A DNA stretch of 64,000 nt from Spongiibacter thalassae (GTDB lineage: Bacteria; Pseudomonadota; Gammaproteobacteria; Pseudomonadales; Spongiibacteraceae), in assembly GCF_012272835.1 (NCBI RefSeq), contig NZ_JAAWWK010000001.1, positions 929,780-993,779 of the forward strand, read 5' to 3'. Shown in pieces: positions 37,426-45,838 of the stretch (the stretch's first letter is position 1; each line of letters starts with the position of its first letter). The notes below the pieces were generated by a model. The model was not told the origin of the DNA. It saw nothing but the letters and a program-made list of their open reading frames with translations, and did not search any database. The position numbers and the translations under genes are program-made.

Positions 37426-37561
37426 TGCTATTTTATAGTTTTATCAATATGGGTTGGCCATTGTAGTAGAAGTTTTCACCCCTTAACAATGCTGTTGTCC
37501 AGCCAGCAGCCCATTGTATTCAAGGGAGTGCTGGCGGTGTCTCGACAATGAAGTGCTTTTG

Positions 37562-40500
37562 TCAGGGCTTGTACACTTCGACGGCGTCTACGGCGATCAG
37601 ATCTGCCCGGGCGGGGTCGATGCCGCCGTTGTTAAATGTCGCCCATAGCCGCTTTTCCTCGCGGCGTACAGTTTCAAGGTGGCGCTCCTTTACGTGTCCG
37701 AAACCGCGAATACCTTCAGGCAGTGACGCGATTGCTACGGCAGTGTCGTAGGTGGCGCTATCGAGGCTGCTGAGAAGCTTGTCTATCGAAGCGAAGTAGT
37801 CGTCGATCAATTGCCGCTCGAGTTTGCGTTCAGCGGTGTAGCCAAAAATATCCAGTGCGGTACCACGGAGGAACTTAAGTTTTGCCAGTAGTCGGAAGGC
37901 GCCGAGCATCCACGAGCCGTATTCCCGTTTTATGGGCAGGCCGCTGTAGCGATCTGTCTTCGACAGCAGGGGCGGTGCCAGATTGAATTTTAGGGTCATC
38001 TCGCCCTGAAAGGTTTGCTTGAGCTGACGTATAAACTCGGGGCTTGAATACAGTCGGGCCACTTCGTACTCATCCTTGTAGGCCATTAATTTGGCTGCAT
38101 TGCGCGCGACGGCTTTGGCCAGCGCTAGATCTTTGTCGGGAAAGGCGGCCTCTGCAGCGACAACTGTAGCGACCAAGCTGGCATAGCGCTCGGCGTAGGC
38201 AGTATCTTGATAGTTGCTAAGCAACTCGTGACGGTAAGCCACGATATTTTCCAGTGACCGGGTTTCTGCAGCGGGGGTGGCTGCCCCGCCGCCGAGGAGT
38301 GTCTCGATTTGCTGTGGGGCATGCACACACAGACGGCCAAGGTTGAAGGCCTCGAGATTGAACTTGACCGCAACGCCGTTGATTTCTATGGCCCGCTCAA
38401 TAGCGGCGACAGACAGGGGCAGTAGACCCAGTTGGGTGGCGTAGCCTACCAGCATCATATTGGCGGCGATGGAGTCGCCACACAGGCTGCGCCCCAGATC
38501 GCTGGCGTCCAGTGGGAACACCGCGTCCCCTCCCACCATGTTGATAAAGCGTTCCAGAAGTTCACGGCTATTAAATTGCATATCTGGGTCTTTCTGAAAG
38601 CCAGCGGTGGGCAAGACCCGGGTGTTGGCGACGATTTTTGATTTGTGCCGGTTAATGGTGAGCTGTGGCTCCGTCGACTGGGCAGCGACCATATCGAAGG
38701 CCAATACGAGGTCGGCTTCACCGGCGCCCAGTCGTTGGGAACCAATTTTATCCCGGCTGTTGGCGATGCGCAGATGGCTGTACACAGCGCCATTTTTCTG
38801 GGACAGACCGGTCATATCAAATACCGAGGATTGCTTGTATTCAAGATGGGCTGCCATCGCCAGCACTGCGCCCACGGTGACCACGCCGGTGCCGCCGATC
38901 CCCGAGATCATCACGCCATAGCTGTCGATTATGTCAGGGTGTGCGGGTTCGGGGAGGTCGGCAAAGAGTCCGGTGCTGAGCTCGACTTTTTCCGGTTTGC
39001 GGGGCTCACCACCCAATACAGTGACAAAAGAAGGGCAGAAGCCCTTGGTACAGCTGTAATCTTTGTTGCAGGTGGACTGGTCCACAGCCCGCTTGCGGCC
39101 CAGCTCGGTTTCCAGTGGCACCAGGCTGACGCAGTTGGATTGTACCGAACAGTCGCCGCAGCCTTCGCAGACCTCAGGGTTGATAAACATGCGTTTGGCG
39201 GGATCGGGGAATTTACCGCGCTTGCGGCGACGGCGTTTTTCCGCCGCGCAGGTCTGTTCGTAGATGAGTACTGTCAGTCCTTCGACTTTGCGCAGTCTGT
39301 CCTGAATTTCCATCAACTCATCCCTGTGATGAACCTGAACCCCTTGTGCCAGGCCGCTGTCGGCTCCGTAGAGTTCGGGCCGGTCGCTGACCACCACGCA
39401 CTCTTTCGCGCCTTCTGCCAAAACCTGATGGCTGATTTCCCCCACTGACAGGTTGCCCTCTACAGGTTGGCCGCCAGTCATGGCTACGGCATCGTTAAAC
39501 AGGATTTTGTATGTGATGTTCTGGCCGGAGGCTGCCGCTGCGCGAATTGCCAGCAGGCCAGAGTGGTAGTAGGTGCCATCGCCCATGTTCTGGAAAATAT
39601 GCGGCAGCTTGGTGAAGTGGGCAAGGCCTATCCACTGACCACCTTCGCCGCCCATATGGGTGTTGGGCATCATGTAGTCGTGGTGATACAAGGCCATGGA
39701 ATGGCAACCAATTCCCCCAGCGGTGTAGCTGCCCTCGGGTTTCTTCAGACTGGAATTATGGGGGCAGCCAGAGCAGAAAAACGGCGAACGGGCAATGGGA
39801 GCGACGGCATTCTGTTCGGAATAGGCCCGTTCCGCGTGGATCTCTCCCGCTTTGCTTGCCAATGCCCCGTCGACCATTGAAAGCCTTTGCAGGCGCTGGA
39901 AGATAGCCAGTGCAATATCTGACTGGGTAAGCTGGATGTCTTCGGCCAGCAGGAATTTGTCTTCTTCGTTCCGTTTGCCGGTGATGCGAGGTGCATCGGC
40001 GCGGTTGTAGAGAATGCTGGTAGCCTGAGGTTCGATTATGGCGCGCTTTTCTTCTACAAACAGCAGCTCCTCCTGCCCGGCAGCAAACTCTACCAGTCCT
40101 TCCGGCTCTAGTGGCCAGACGCAGCCGACCTGATACACCGAGATGCCGAGTTCTGCGGCGCGCTGGTCGTCGATCCCCAGCTTGGTCAGTGCCTGGAGTA
40201 CATCCTGGGTAGCCTTGCCCGCTGTGACAATTCCCAGCCTGCGGTCGAGGGAGTCCTGTAGAACCCGGTTGAGATTGTTGGCGCGAACGAATTTATGAAC
40301 GAGGGGCATGCGGTAGCGGTTGACCACCACATCGCTGCGCAGCCGGTCGATATGGGTCGAAACGAAATGCACACCCTCGTTCGGCAACTCCCCTTTGTCT
40401 GGGTAGTTGAAATTATAACGCTCGAGGTCAACATCTACCGTTGCGGTCAGCTCCAGCGTTTCATTCGTTGCTTTGAAGCCGGTATAGAGCCCAGTGTAAC

Positions 40501-41071
40501 GGGACATGGCAAAGCCCGCAGCACCGAAGTCGAGGCAGTCCTGAACATTGGCGGGCGCCAGTATGGGAATGCCGCAGTGCATGAAAGCGCGCTCGCTCTG
40601 GGCGGCGAGGGTGGAAGATTTGCCGCCGTGATCGTCGCCCGCCACCACCAGTACCCCGCCATTGGGGTGAGAGCCGCCGAAGTTACCGTGTTTCAAGGGG
40701 TCGCAGGAGCGATCAACCCCCGGCGCCTTGCCATACCAGATGGCGAATACGCCGTCGACGGTGACATCCGGGGTTTCGGCTAACTGCTGGGTGCCCCAGA
40801 CTGCGGTTGCGGCGATGTCTTCATTTACTCCGGGTTCAAAGACGATATTGTTTTCTTTCAGTAGAGACTGAATTTGCCACAGAGCCTGGTCGTAGCCGCC
40901 AATGGGGGACCCCCTGTAGCCGGAGATATAACCGCCGGTATTCAGCCCGTGGGCCTTGTCCAATGCCTTTTGTAAAAGGGGGAGGCGCACCAGTGCCTGC
41001 GTGCCGGACATCAATACAGTGCTTTTGTCAGCGAGGTATTTGTCTTCGAGGGTAACGTGTCTGAGCTGCAT
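37562..41071 (-). CDS. Fused indolepyruvate/2-oxoacid:ferredoxin oxidoreductase
   Basis: Very large enzyme of 1169 residues joining all catalytic parts in one chain. It would oxidatively decarboxylate a 2-oxoacid to acyl-CoA and reduce ferredoxin. Start ATG 41071 (GGGAG just before). The N-terminal pyrimidine-type domain has GGYISGYRGSPIGGYD; SPFFCSGCPHNSS and GGEGGQW mark the thiamine-diphosphate region; CEGCGDCSVQSNC (near 640) supplies Fe-S ligands. The gamma domain begins MISGIGGTGVVTVG (near 730), followed by a C-terminal extension. This fused form is common in aerobic proteobacteria. Its likely role is conversion of a branched-chain or aryl 2-oxoacid. Confidence 0.92.
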   Translation of the reverse strand: MQLRHVTLEDKYLADKSTVLMSGTQALVRLPLLQKALDKAHGLNTGGYISGYRGSPIGGYDQALWQIQSLLKENNIVFEPGVNEDIAATAVWGTQQLAETPDVTVDGVFAIWYGKAPGVDRSCDPLKHGNFGGSHPNGGVLVVAGDDHGGKSSTLAAQSERAFMHCGIPILAPANVQDCLDFGAAGFAMSRYTGLYTGFKATNETLELTATVDVDLERYNFNYPDKGELPNEGVHFVSTHIDRLRSDVVVNRYRMPLVHKFVRANNLNRVLQDSLDRRLGIVTAGKATQDVLQALTKLGIDDQRAAELGISVYQVGCVWPLEPEGLVEFAAGQEELLFVEEKRAIIEPQATSILYNRADAPRITGKRNEEDKFLLAEDIQLTQSDIALAIFQRLQRLSMVDGALASKAGEIHAERAYSEQNAVAPIARSPFFCSGCPHNSSLKKPEGSYTAGGIGCHSMALYHHDYMMPNTHMGGEGGQWIGLAHFTKLPHIFQNMGDGTYYHSGLLAIRAAAASGQNITYKILFNDAVAMTGGQPVEGNLSVGEISHQVLAEGAKECVVVSDRPELYGADSGLAQGVQVHHRDELMEIQDRLRKVEGLTVLIYEQTCAAEKRRRRKRGKFPDPAKRMFINPEVCEGCGDCSVQSNCVSLVPLETELGRKRAVDQSTCNKDYSCTKGFCPSFVTVLGGEPRKPEKVELSTGLFADLPEPAHPDIIDSYGVMISGIGGTGVVTVGAVLAMAAHLEYKQSSVFDMTGLSQKNGAVYSHLRIANSRDKIGSQRLGAGEADLVLAFDMVAAQSTEPQLTINRHKSKIVANTRVLPTAGFQKDPDMQFNSRELLERFINMVGGDAVFPLDASDLGRSLCGDSIAANMMLVGYATQLGLLPLSVAAIERAIEINGVAVKFNLEAFNLGRLCVHAPQQIETLLGGGAATPAAETRSLENIVAYRHELLSNYQDTAYAERYASLVATVVAAEAAFPDKDLALAKAVARNAAKLMAYKDEYEVARLYSSPEFIRQLKQTFQGEMTLKFNLAPPLLSKTDRYSGLPIKREYGSWMLGAFRLLAKLKFLRGTALDIFGYTAERKLERQLIDDYFASIDKLLSSLDSATYDTAVAIASLPEGIRGFGHVKERHLETVRREEKRLWATFNNGGIDPARADLIAVDAVEVYKP

Positions 41072-41190
41072 AGGGGCTCCCAATTTTTATAGTGTTTGTG
41101 TATTGCCGTTAACTTTAGGCCTCGTGGGCACAGCAATGAATAACGCTGCACGACCCCGTTGGGCCGAACGTGACAATTTATGGTCTGCGT

Positions 41191-41213
41191 GCCGCAATGG
41201 GTTCAATTGCGGC
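41191..41213 (-). terminator. Hairpin downstream of AraC gene
   Basis: GCCGCAAT (41191-41198) and ATTGCGGC (41206-41213), perfect 8-bp arms with a 7-base loop. Lies 16 bases beyond the AraC stop, in the gap before the oxidoreductase gene. No strong U-run. Confidence 0.45.
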
Positions 41214-41229
41214 GTATAGCGGCGGCCAC

Positions 41230-42273
41230 TTATTCCTCCGCAAACGTGCTGTCCACCTTGCTGACACTGCTGGGACGGATACCGGTCCAGCGGGCAAACG
41301 CCCTTGAGAATGCACCGTAGTCAGAAAAACCCAGCCGAGTGGCGACCTCGCTAAGATCCATATCCCCTCGCCGAATGTACTGAAATGCCAGCTCTTCCCG
41401 CAGTTGATTCAGTACGGTGAGGTAGGTCAAACCCTCTTCCTTTAAGCGCCGCAGCAGGGTGCGCTCGGTGAGGTGAAGCATTCTCGCGGTCTGTTCCTTG
41501 GTGGGCGCGCCAGTGGTGAGCTGGGCAACGAGGGCATCGCGCACGCGCACAGTGAAGCGACCCTCCATACGGGTTTCTAGGTCTCGATTGGCAATGTCGT
41601 CCAGCATCGCCGCGACTTCCTCGTCGGCGGCGAGTATCGGACGGTCGAGATCTTTTCGGGAAAAATGCAAGCTGTCCTGCGCAGCACCGTATTCTATGGG
41701 GCAGTCAAAGAAGTCGTAGAAGCGTTGGTCCAGTTTTGGCCCCTGATGGCGCAGGCAGAGTTTTAAGAGCTTGAGTGGCTTGCCAGCAATCCAGCGCAAA
41801 AAATACACGACACTGGACAGCACGGTGTCAAAGGATTGGTAAATTGGCGGTTTCTTGCCCATATCGAAATAGAATTCCAGTACCACTGTGTCGCCCCTTT
41901 GTGTAAGGGTGGCAGTGGCGGCATCGGATATCAGTCGACAATAGCGGGCGAAGCGCTGCAGGGCACGGTAGAGGCTGACGCTGCAGCTCATGGAGTGGCC
42001 CACCACATGAAAGGTGGCGGGTCTTACCTGTCGGGCTACGGTCAGTCCAAAGGCCGGGTTCTGGGTCTGGGTCTTCGCTACCTGCCACAGTCGGCTGACT
42101 TCCTCCTGACTGTAGCGATTGCGCCCGCTTTGCAGGATCAGCGGGTCGATGTCCGCCTGTTCGACGATGCTGTTAAAGGGGATGCCTTCCATTTCCATCG
42201 CACGAATAATCGCCAGCACCCAACCAGCCAGCACTGCTTCCTGTAAAAGGGCTCGTCGTGGGAGTGAGGTCAT
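41230..42273 (-). CDS. AraC family regulator (arabinose-binding-like N-terminal domain type)
   Basis: Regulator of 347 residues, paralogous to that at 36358 and aligned over its length (both have the ARxVRPxxxHVVGxxMxCSxxLxxAxxRFARY pattern). C-terminal helix-turn-helix pair: LTERTLLRRLKEEGL and LSEVATRLGFSDYGAFSRAFARWTG. Probably an activator responding to a pathway metabolite. Lies upstream of the oxidoreductase gene on the same strand and just after a membrane-protein gene. Confidence 0.92.
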   Translation of the reverse strand: MTSLPRRALLQEAVLAGWVLAIIRAMEMEGIPFNSIVEQADIDPLILQSGRNRYSQEEVSRLWQVAKTQTQNPAFGLTVARQVRPATFHVVGHSMSCSVSLYRALQRFARYCRLISDAATATLTQRGDTVVLEFYFDMGKKPPIYQSFDTVLSSVVYFLRWIAGKPLKLLKLCLRHQGPKLDQRFYDFFDCPIEYGAAQDSLHFSRKDLDRPILAADEEVAAMLDDIANRDLETRMEGRFTVRVRDALVAQLTTGAPTKEQTARMLHLTERTLLRRLKEEGLTYLTVLNQLREELAFQYIRRGDMDLSEVATRLGFSDYGAFSRAFARWTGIRPSSVSKVDSTFAEE

Positions 42274-42308
42274 ATTACTGAGACCCCCTATACCGAGTCA
42301 TGCCGTGA

Positions 42309-43001
42309 TCACGTGGCCGATGCGGGGTCCGGCTTTGCCATCGCCTTGAGCAAGAGATAGAACATCACCCAGATCCAGACGGAAAACAGGATCAACGGAA
42401 TCCACAGACCAATCAAGCCCGTCCACGCAAAGGGGCCTGTTTTGAAATAAATAATCAACATGGCAGGTATGAACGACACCGCCACCCAGAAATTAAAATA
42501 GGCGGCCCAGCGGGGGAAGAGTGGGTTCTCGCTGTTGTCGCCCAGCACGGCCAATGCAAAGGCAAATAGTTGGCAGACAAAGGGTGCGAAAGTAATGGTG
42601 AACATCAACCAGCCCAGATCGTTGATCAGCAGAATCAATTCAGGGTCTCGCTCAGGGCGGAAGGTCGCTGTCAGCCAGATCATAACGGGAATGAGGAAAA
42701 ACAGCAGACCAGCAGTGCCACTGAGATTCTGCGTTTGAACCAATAGTGGCGAGACATTTTTAATTCGTTTCATTTGTGCAGAGATCACCACAACCCAGGG
42801 GATGTACAGCGTGCAACTCGCCATCGCAAGGAGCAGACCAGCTCTGATGTTATTGGTGCCGTCAGCGTAAAACGCAGCGATTTCAGCGCCGCTGGCGGTG
42901 GCTGCCTGTGGCGGGAACAAACCGGCGATAAAACACCAGCCGCTTATAAAGAAGACATCGAAAGCTGGCCCACACCACGCACTGAAACGTTGATACGGCA
43001 T
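42309..43001 (-). CDS. Six-helix inner-membrane protein, function unknown
   Basis: Protein of 230 residues with about six hydrophobic helices (near 12-30, 52-73, 94-112, 127-153, 167-185 and 195-220). Not a family I can name. It is encoded right after the NorE/NorF-like pair on the same strand (57-base gap), so it may work with them in the membrane, for example in electron transfer or sensing. No metal-binding motif is evident. Confidence 0.75.
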   Translation of the reverse strand: MPYQRFSAWCGPAFDVFFISGWCFIAGLFPPQAATASGAEIAAFYADGTNNIRAGLLLAMASCTLYIPWVVVISAQMKRIKNVSPLLVQTQNLSGTAGLLFFLIPVMIWLTATFRPERDPELILLINDLGWLMFTITFAPFVCQLFAFALAVLGDNSENPLFPRWAAYFNFWVAVSFIPAMLIIYFKTGPFAWTGLIGLWIPLILFSVWIWVMFYLLLKAMAKPDPASAT

Positions 43002-43058
43002 TGTTATTCTCCCTGTTATTATAGAATTTTGCTGATTTTCGTACTTGCTACAGGCTTG

Positions 43059-43361
43059 TCAGCCGATTGCGAAAAAATAATAAAGCATGATGATTACAGC
43101 TGCGGCCCAGCTCTCCAGAGCGAACCTCAGAGTCTTTGGTGCGTGGCGGATTTCCATAAAATCGAGAATTACCATCCTCGACTTTAAATAGCTGATCAAC
43201 AGAATGCCCAGCAGGGTATAGGGTGTGGTGCTACCACCAAAAATATCGAATACCCCAGTCAGCCACGAAAGCAGGGTGGCCAGTACCAGCACAGCCCATA
43301 CTGCGACGGGGTATATGCCTGACTCCCTTGGCAAAGCTTGTCCTGTTGTTACGGTTTTCAT
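43059..43361 (-). CDS. Cytochrome c oxidase subunit IV-like (NorF-like) membrane protein
   Basis: Protein of 100 residues starting at ATG 43361; the frame extends upstream, but that part overlaps the preceding gene. Three helices (about 17-35, 41-60, 75-97) and the segment LKSRMVILDFMEIRHAP between helices 2 and 3 match the prokaryotic subunit IV/NorF pattern. Starts 11 bases after the NorE-like gene. Probably an accessory membrane subunit of an oxidase-like or NO-reductase-like complex; no catalytic subunit I gene is in this window. Confidence 0.8.
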   Translation of the reverse strand: MKTVTTGQALPRESGIYPVAVWAVLVLATLLSWLTGVFDIFGGSTTPYTLLGILLISYLKSRMVILDFMEIRHAPKTLRFALESWAAAVIIMLYYFFAIG

Positions 43362-43372
43362 TTCGGCCTTCT

Positions 43373-43978
43373 TTAGTTCAGCAAATACAGCAAGGGGAAA
43401 ATCACAATCCACAGTAGGTCTACCATATGCCAATAGGACGCGCCGCTTTCCATTACACTGATGTGCTTGTCGGAAAGGTTCTTTCTTCGGCATAGCATAA
43501 ACATGTAAAAAAGGATAACAATTCCGATAACAACGTGAATCGAATGCAGGCCGGTGAGTACGAAGTAGTACATAAAGAATTCGTTAGTATTGAGAGAGAT
43601 TCCGCTGGCAAACTTTTCACGGTATTCCATGATTTTCAATGTGAGGAAGGCAATACCACAGGCGCTGGCGCTCAGCAGTAGTATCGGTGCGCTGCCCACT
43701 TTGGCTCTGCGGCAGTGGCGCAAGGCAAGCACCACCAGTAATGAACTGCTTAACAAGAGCACGGTATTGATAACGCTATAGATCTTGTTCAGGCTTGCTT
43801 GGGAGCTGTCGAAAGTGGCAATATCCTCCTGTCGGTAGTAGCCGTATACCCCAAACAGCAGAGCAAACATCAGCATATCGCCAAGAATAAATACCCATGC
43901 TCCGGCTTCTCCCGGAATATGCACTTCGCTTGCATCCTTTATATGAACATCGGACACAGTGTTCAGGCTGTTTTCCAC
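43373..43978 (-). CDS. Cytochrome c oxidase subunit III-like (NorE-like) membrane protein
   Basis: Protein of 201 residues with about five helices. Subunit III-like features: EVHIPGEAGAWVFILGDM near the start, FVLTGLHSIHVVIG in the middle, and SGASYWHMVDLLWIVIFPLLY at the end. Length fits the NorE group rather than full oxidase subunit III. It forms a pair with the NorF-like gene. Such pairs normally accompany NO reductase or oxidase operons, but here the neighbours are catabolic and regulatory genes. Confidence 0.85.
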   Translation of the reverse strand: MENSLNTVSDVHIKDASEVHIPGEAGAWVFILGDMLMFALLFGVYGYYRQEDIATFDSSQASLNKIYSVINTVLLLSSSLLVVLALRHCRRAKVGSAPILLLSASACGIAFLTLKIMEYREKFASGISLNTNEFFMYYFVLTGLHSIHVVIGIVILFYMFMLCRRKNLSDKHISVMESGASYWHMVDLLWIVIFPLLYLLN

Positions 43979-44303
43979 GTTGGCGTTTCCCTATTTTGCA
44001 CGGCGTCTTTTTGCTCTGTATTTACTCAGTTTTTTAAGTAGACCGACTTCTTGTCCGCTTTTATGTATTGATCTGAGGTAATTTGCAGGGGCCACACTGG
44101 GACGGGCGGCAGTGAGTCTTAATGTTTTTTATTGCGTAAAAGCATGTCTGTCAGGGTATCGCTAAATTGACAAATCTATTAATAGCTAGGGGTGCCAGCT
44201 CAGGTCTAATCGTGACATTAGCGGCCGGGTAGTCAGCCCAGGTGCATTGTATTTTTTCGTCCAGTGTTGCCGCTCGGCCCAAGAGGCACCATGGAGTAAG
44301 TGT

Positions 44304-44460
44304 GGGCAGCGCATCAAAATACTCAAGCTCAATGGCCTGTTGCTGTATAACGCCGCAGGGCACGAAAAAAGCCCAAGCGGTGCGGGTTGTGGCTGCAAAC
44401 GCATCACTCAGGTTTGCTGTTTGCTGGCTTCGGCACGGTAAACCGGGCCACTGGCGTCTT
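44304..44460 (+). pseudogene. Remnant of a MarR regulator
   Basis: Bases 44310-44354 translate to RIKILKLNGLLLYNA, closely matching RVKIFKLNGLLLRAA in the MarR protein at 26856, with clear nucleotide similarity around CTCAAGCTCAA. Downstream, in shifted frames, short stretches recall the helix-turn-helix (TVNRATGVLAGLA against PITASRLAEEV). No intact frame, start or wing remains. Interpreted as a decayed copy of a MarR gene. The rest of 43979-44557 shows no other gene. Confidence 0.5.
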
Positions 44461-44557
44461 GGCGGGGCTTGCGTGATGGGTGATTTTTTAGCCGCAAGGG
44501 CGGCGATGTAAACAGTGTTATTCGGCCCCGGGTTCGTCTACGTTGGTGTACTTGCTT

Positions 44558-44949
44558 TTAGCGAATCATATAGCGTTGCAGGCCAGAGGGCTGGTCGAAT
44601 TTTATCAGTAGTTCATCCAGCTGTTGGCTGGGGCGCAGGGAGTTTCTGATCTGTGCCAGCCGAGGCCATACCGAACGTCGGCCTGCCAATATCAACGTGT
44701 CGATATCATTATTCTCATACATGAACAGGGTGTTAGCGCTGCGGTAGTCGCTGCGGCGAAGGGTATTCCCTGCCAGCACAGCAGCTCATTGCGGTCACGA
44801 AAGCCGATGACTTCGCCATAGCGGGTTTGCCGCAGGCTTTCCGGGGCGGCGGTGGGCCCCGACAGTTGTTCCGCGCGCCGAGCCCTGCGGATGCTAACCA
44901 CCCAGATAAGCAAGACGACAGTGGCGAGAACGATCAGGATCTGGGCCAT
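44558..44949 (-). pseudogene. Probable frameshifted or deleted single-pass membrane protein gene
   Basis: From ATG 44949 a chain begins with one hydrophobic helix (ILIVLATVVLLIWVV), a basic stretch, then TRYGEVIGFRDRNELLCWQGIPFA, whose end recalls the N-terminus of type B carboxylesterases (GxVxG...GIPYA). The frame then runs into a stop near 44692. Another minus-strand frame continues from about 44779 to 44558 (YENNDIDTLILAGRR...LDELLIKF), with normal-looking composition. A frameshift or deletion near 44780 would explain both. Function unknown; it lies 12 bases after the DUF2889 gene. Confidence 0.4.
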
Positions 44950-44961
44950 GGTGTTATTTCC

Positions 44962-45768
44962 TCAGGGGCGGGTGTTGACGCAGCTCAGCATACGCTCGGG
45001 TTCGTTGGCGTAGTCACGGGTGGCTCCGCTCATGCGCAAGGCCTGATCCCGGCGTTCCTGCTGAAAGGAGTAGCACAGCTCCGGCTGGTCCATTGCGGCG
45101 GCGTTGGGGTAACGGTCGTGGACCATTGAACGCCCGCCAGACACCAGCAGTGCTCTTCTCAGCACGGTGGCATGCTCGGCCTTGTCCATGGGCAGCGACT
45201 CGGTCCATTGGCGAAAGCCCCGTCCCAGGGCCTGTTGGTGGCCGCTTTCGCGATCGGTGATCGCACCTGATTCACAGTGCCAGGCCATCACTTCGGCATT
45301 GTCCTGTAGCAGCGTAATGGTGGTTGGCCCGAACAGGGGGGACTTATGGTCTTTCCAACCGAGGATTTCTCGGCTTTCGGTGATGGTCTGGTAGCGTCGA
45401 TGGTCATTGCCGCGCACGGCATGGGCCATCACCAGACCGGCGAGATCGAATATGTGGGTACATTGCTGGCGCATGGGGATCATGCCGCCGATGTCGCTGC
45501 AGCGCGGCAGCATTGTTTGGCCCGTTAGCGGAGTCAGCGATTCCGGGGCGAAGGCGCAGGTGGTCCAGGGATAGCGTTGCGCAGTGGCCGACACGCCGGT
45601 AATTCGGTCGCCGCTGTGGGTCAGGGTAACCCCGAAGTGATGGAAGTCATCTTCGAGCCAGCCGACCACCGTGTGGGCGTCCCAGCGGCGCAGGTCGATC
45701 ATGCGGCGCGCTGTGCCGGTTTCTGTTTTGCTACTGTCTATAAACTGCACGTCGATGTTATCGACCAT
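44962..45768 (-). CDS. DUF2889 family protein
   Basis: Protein of 268 residues. The N-terminal pattern (RMIDLRRWDAHTVVGWLEDDFHHFGVTLTH, then CTHIFDLAGLVMAHA) matches DUF2889, whose members often occur with CoA ligases and hydratases of degradation clusters; biochemical role unknown. Conserved His pairs (DDFHHF) and the Cys-Thr-His segment could bind metal, but this is inference. It lies just after the terminator of the dehydratase-isomerase-like gene, so it probably has its own promoter in the short 45769-45800 gap or relies on read-through. Confidence 0.8.
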   Translation of the reverse strand: MVDNIDVQFIDSSKTETGTARRMIDLRRWDAHTVVGWLEDDFHHFGVTLTHSGDRITGVSATAQRYPWTTCAFAPESLTPLTGQTMLPRCSDIGGMIPMRQQCTHIFDLAGLVMAHAVRGNDHRRYQTITESREILGWKDHKSPLFGPTTITLLQDNAEVMAWHCESGAITDRESGHQQALGRGFRQWTESLPMDKAEHATVLRRALLVSGGRSMVHDRYPNAAAMDQPELCYSFQQERRDQALRMSGATRDYANEPERMLSCVNTRP

Positions 45769-45800
45769 TCCAGCTGCCTCGCATAATAAATAAGAGGTAC

Positions 45801-45829
45801 AAAAAAAAAGGCGCTCGGAAGGGAGCGCC
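45801..45829 (-). terminator. Strong intrinsic terminator of the 45.8-60.6 kb operon
   Basis: On the minus strand GGCGCTC (45829-45823) and GAGCGCC (45816-45810) form perfect 7-bp arms with a 6-base loop, followed directly by nine U residues (A-run 45801-45809 on plus). It lies 10 bases after the stop of the gene at 45839. Confidence 0.9.
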
Positions 45830-45838
45830 GTGGGTTCG

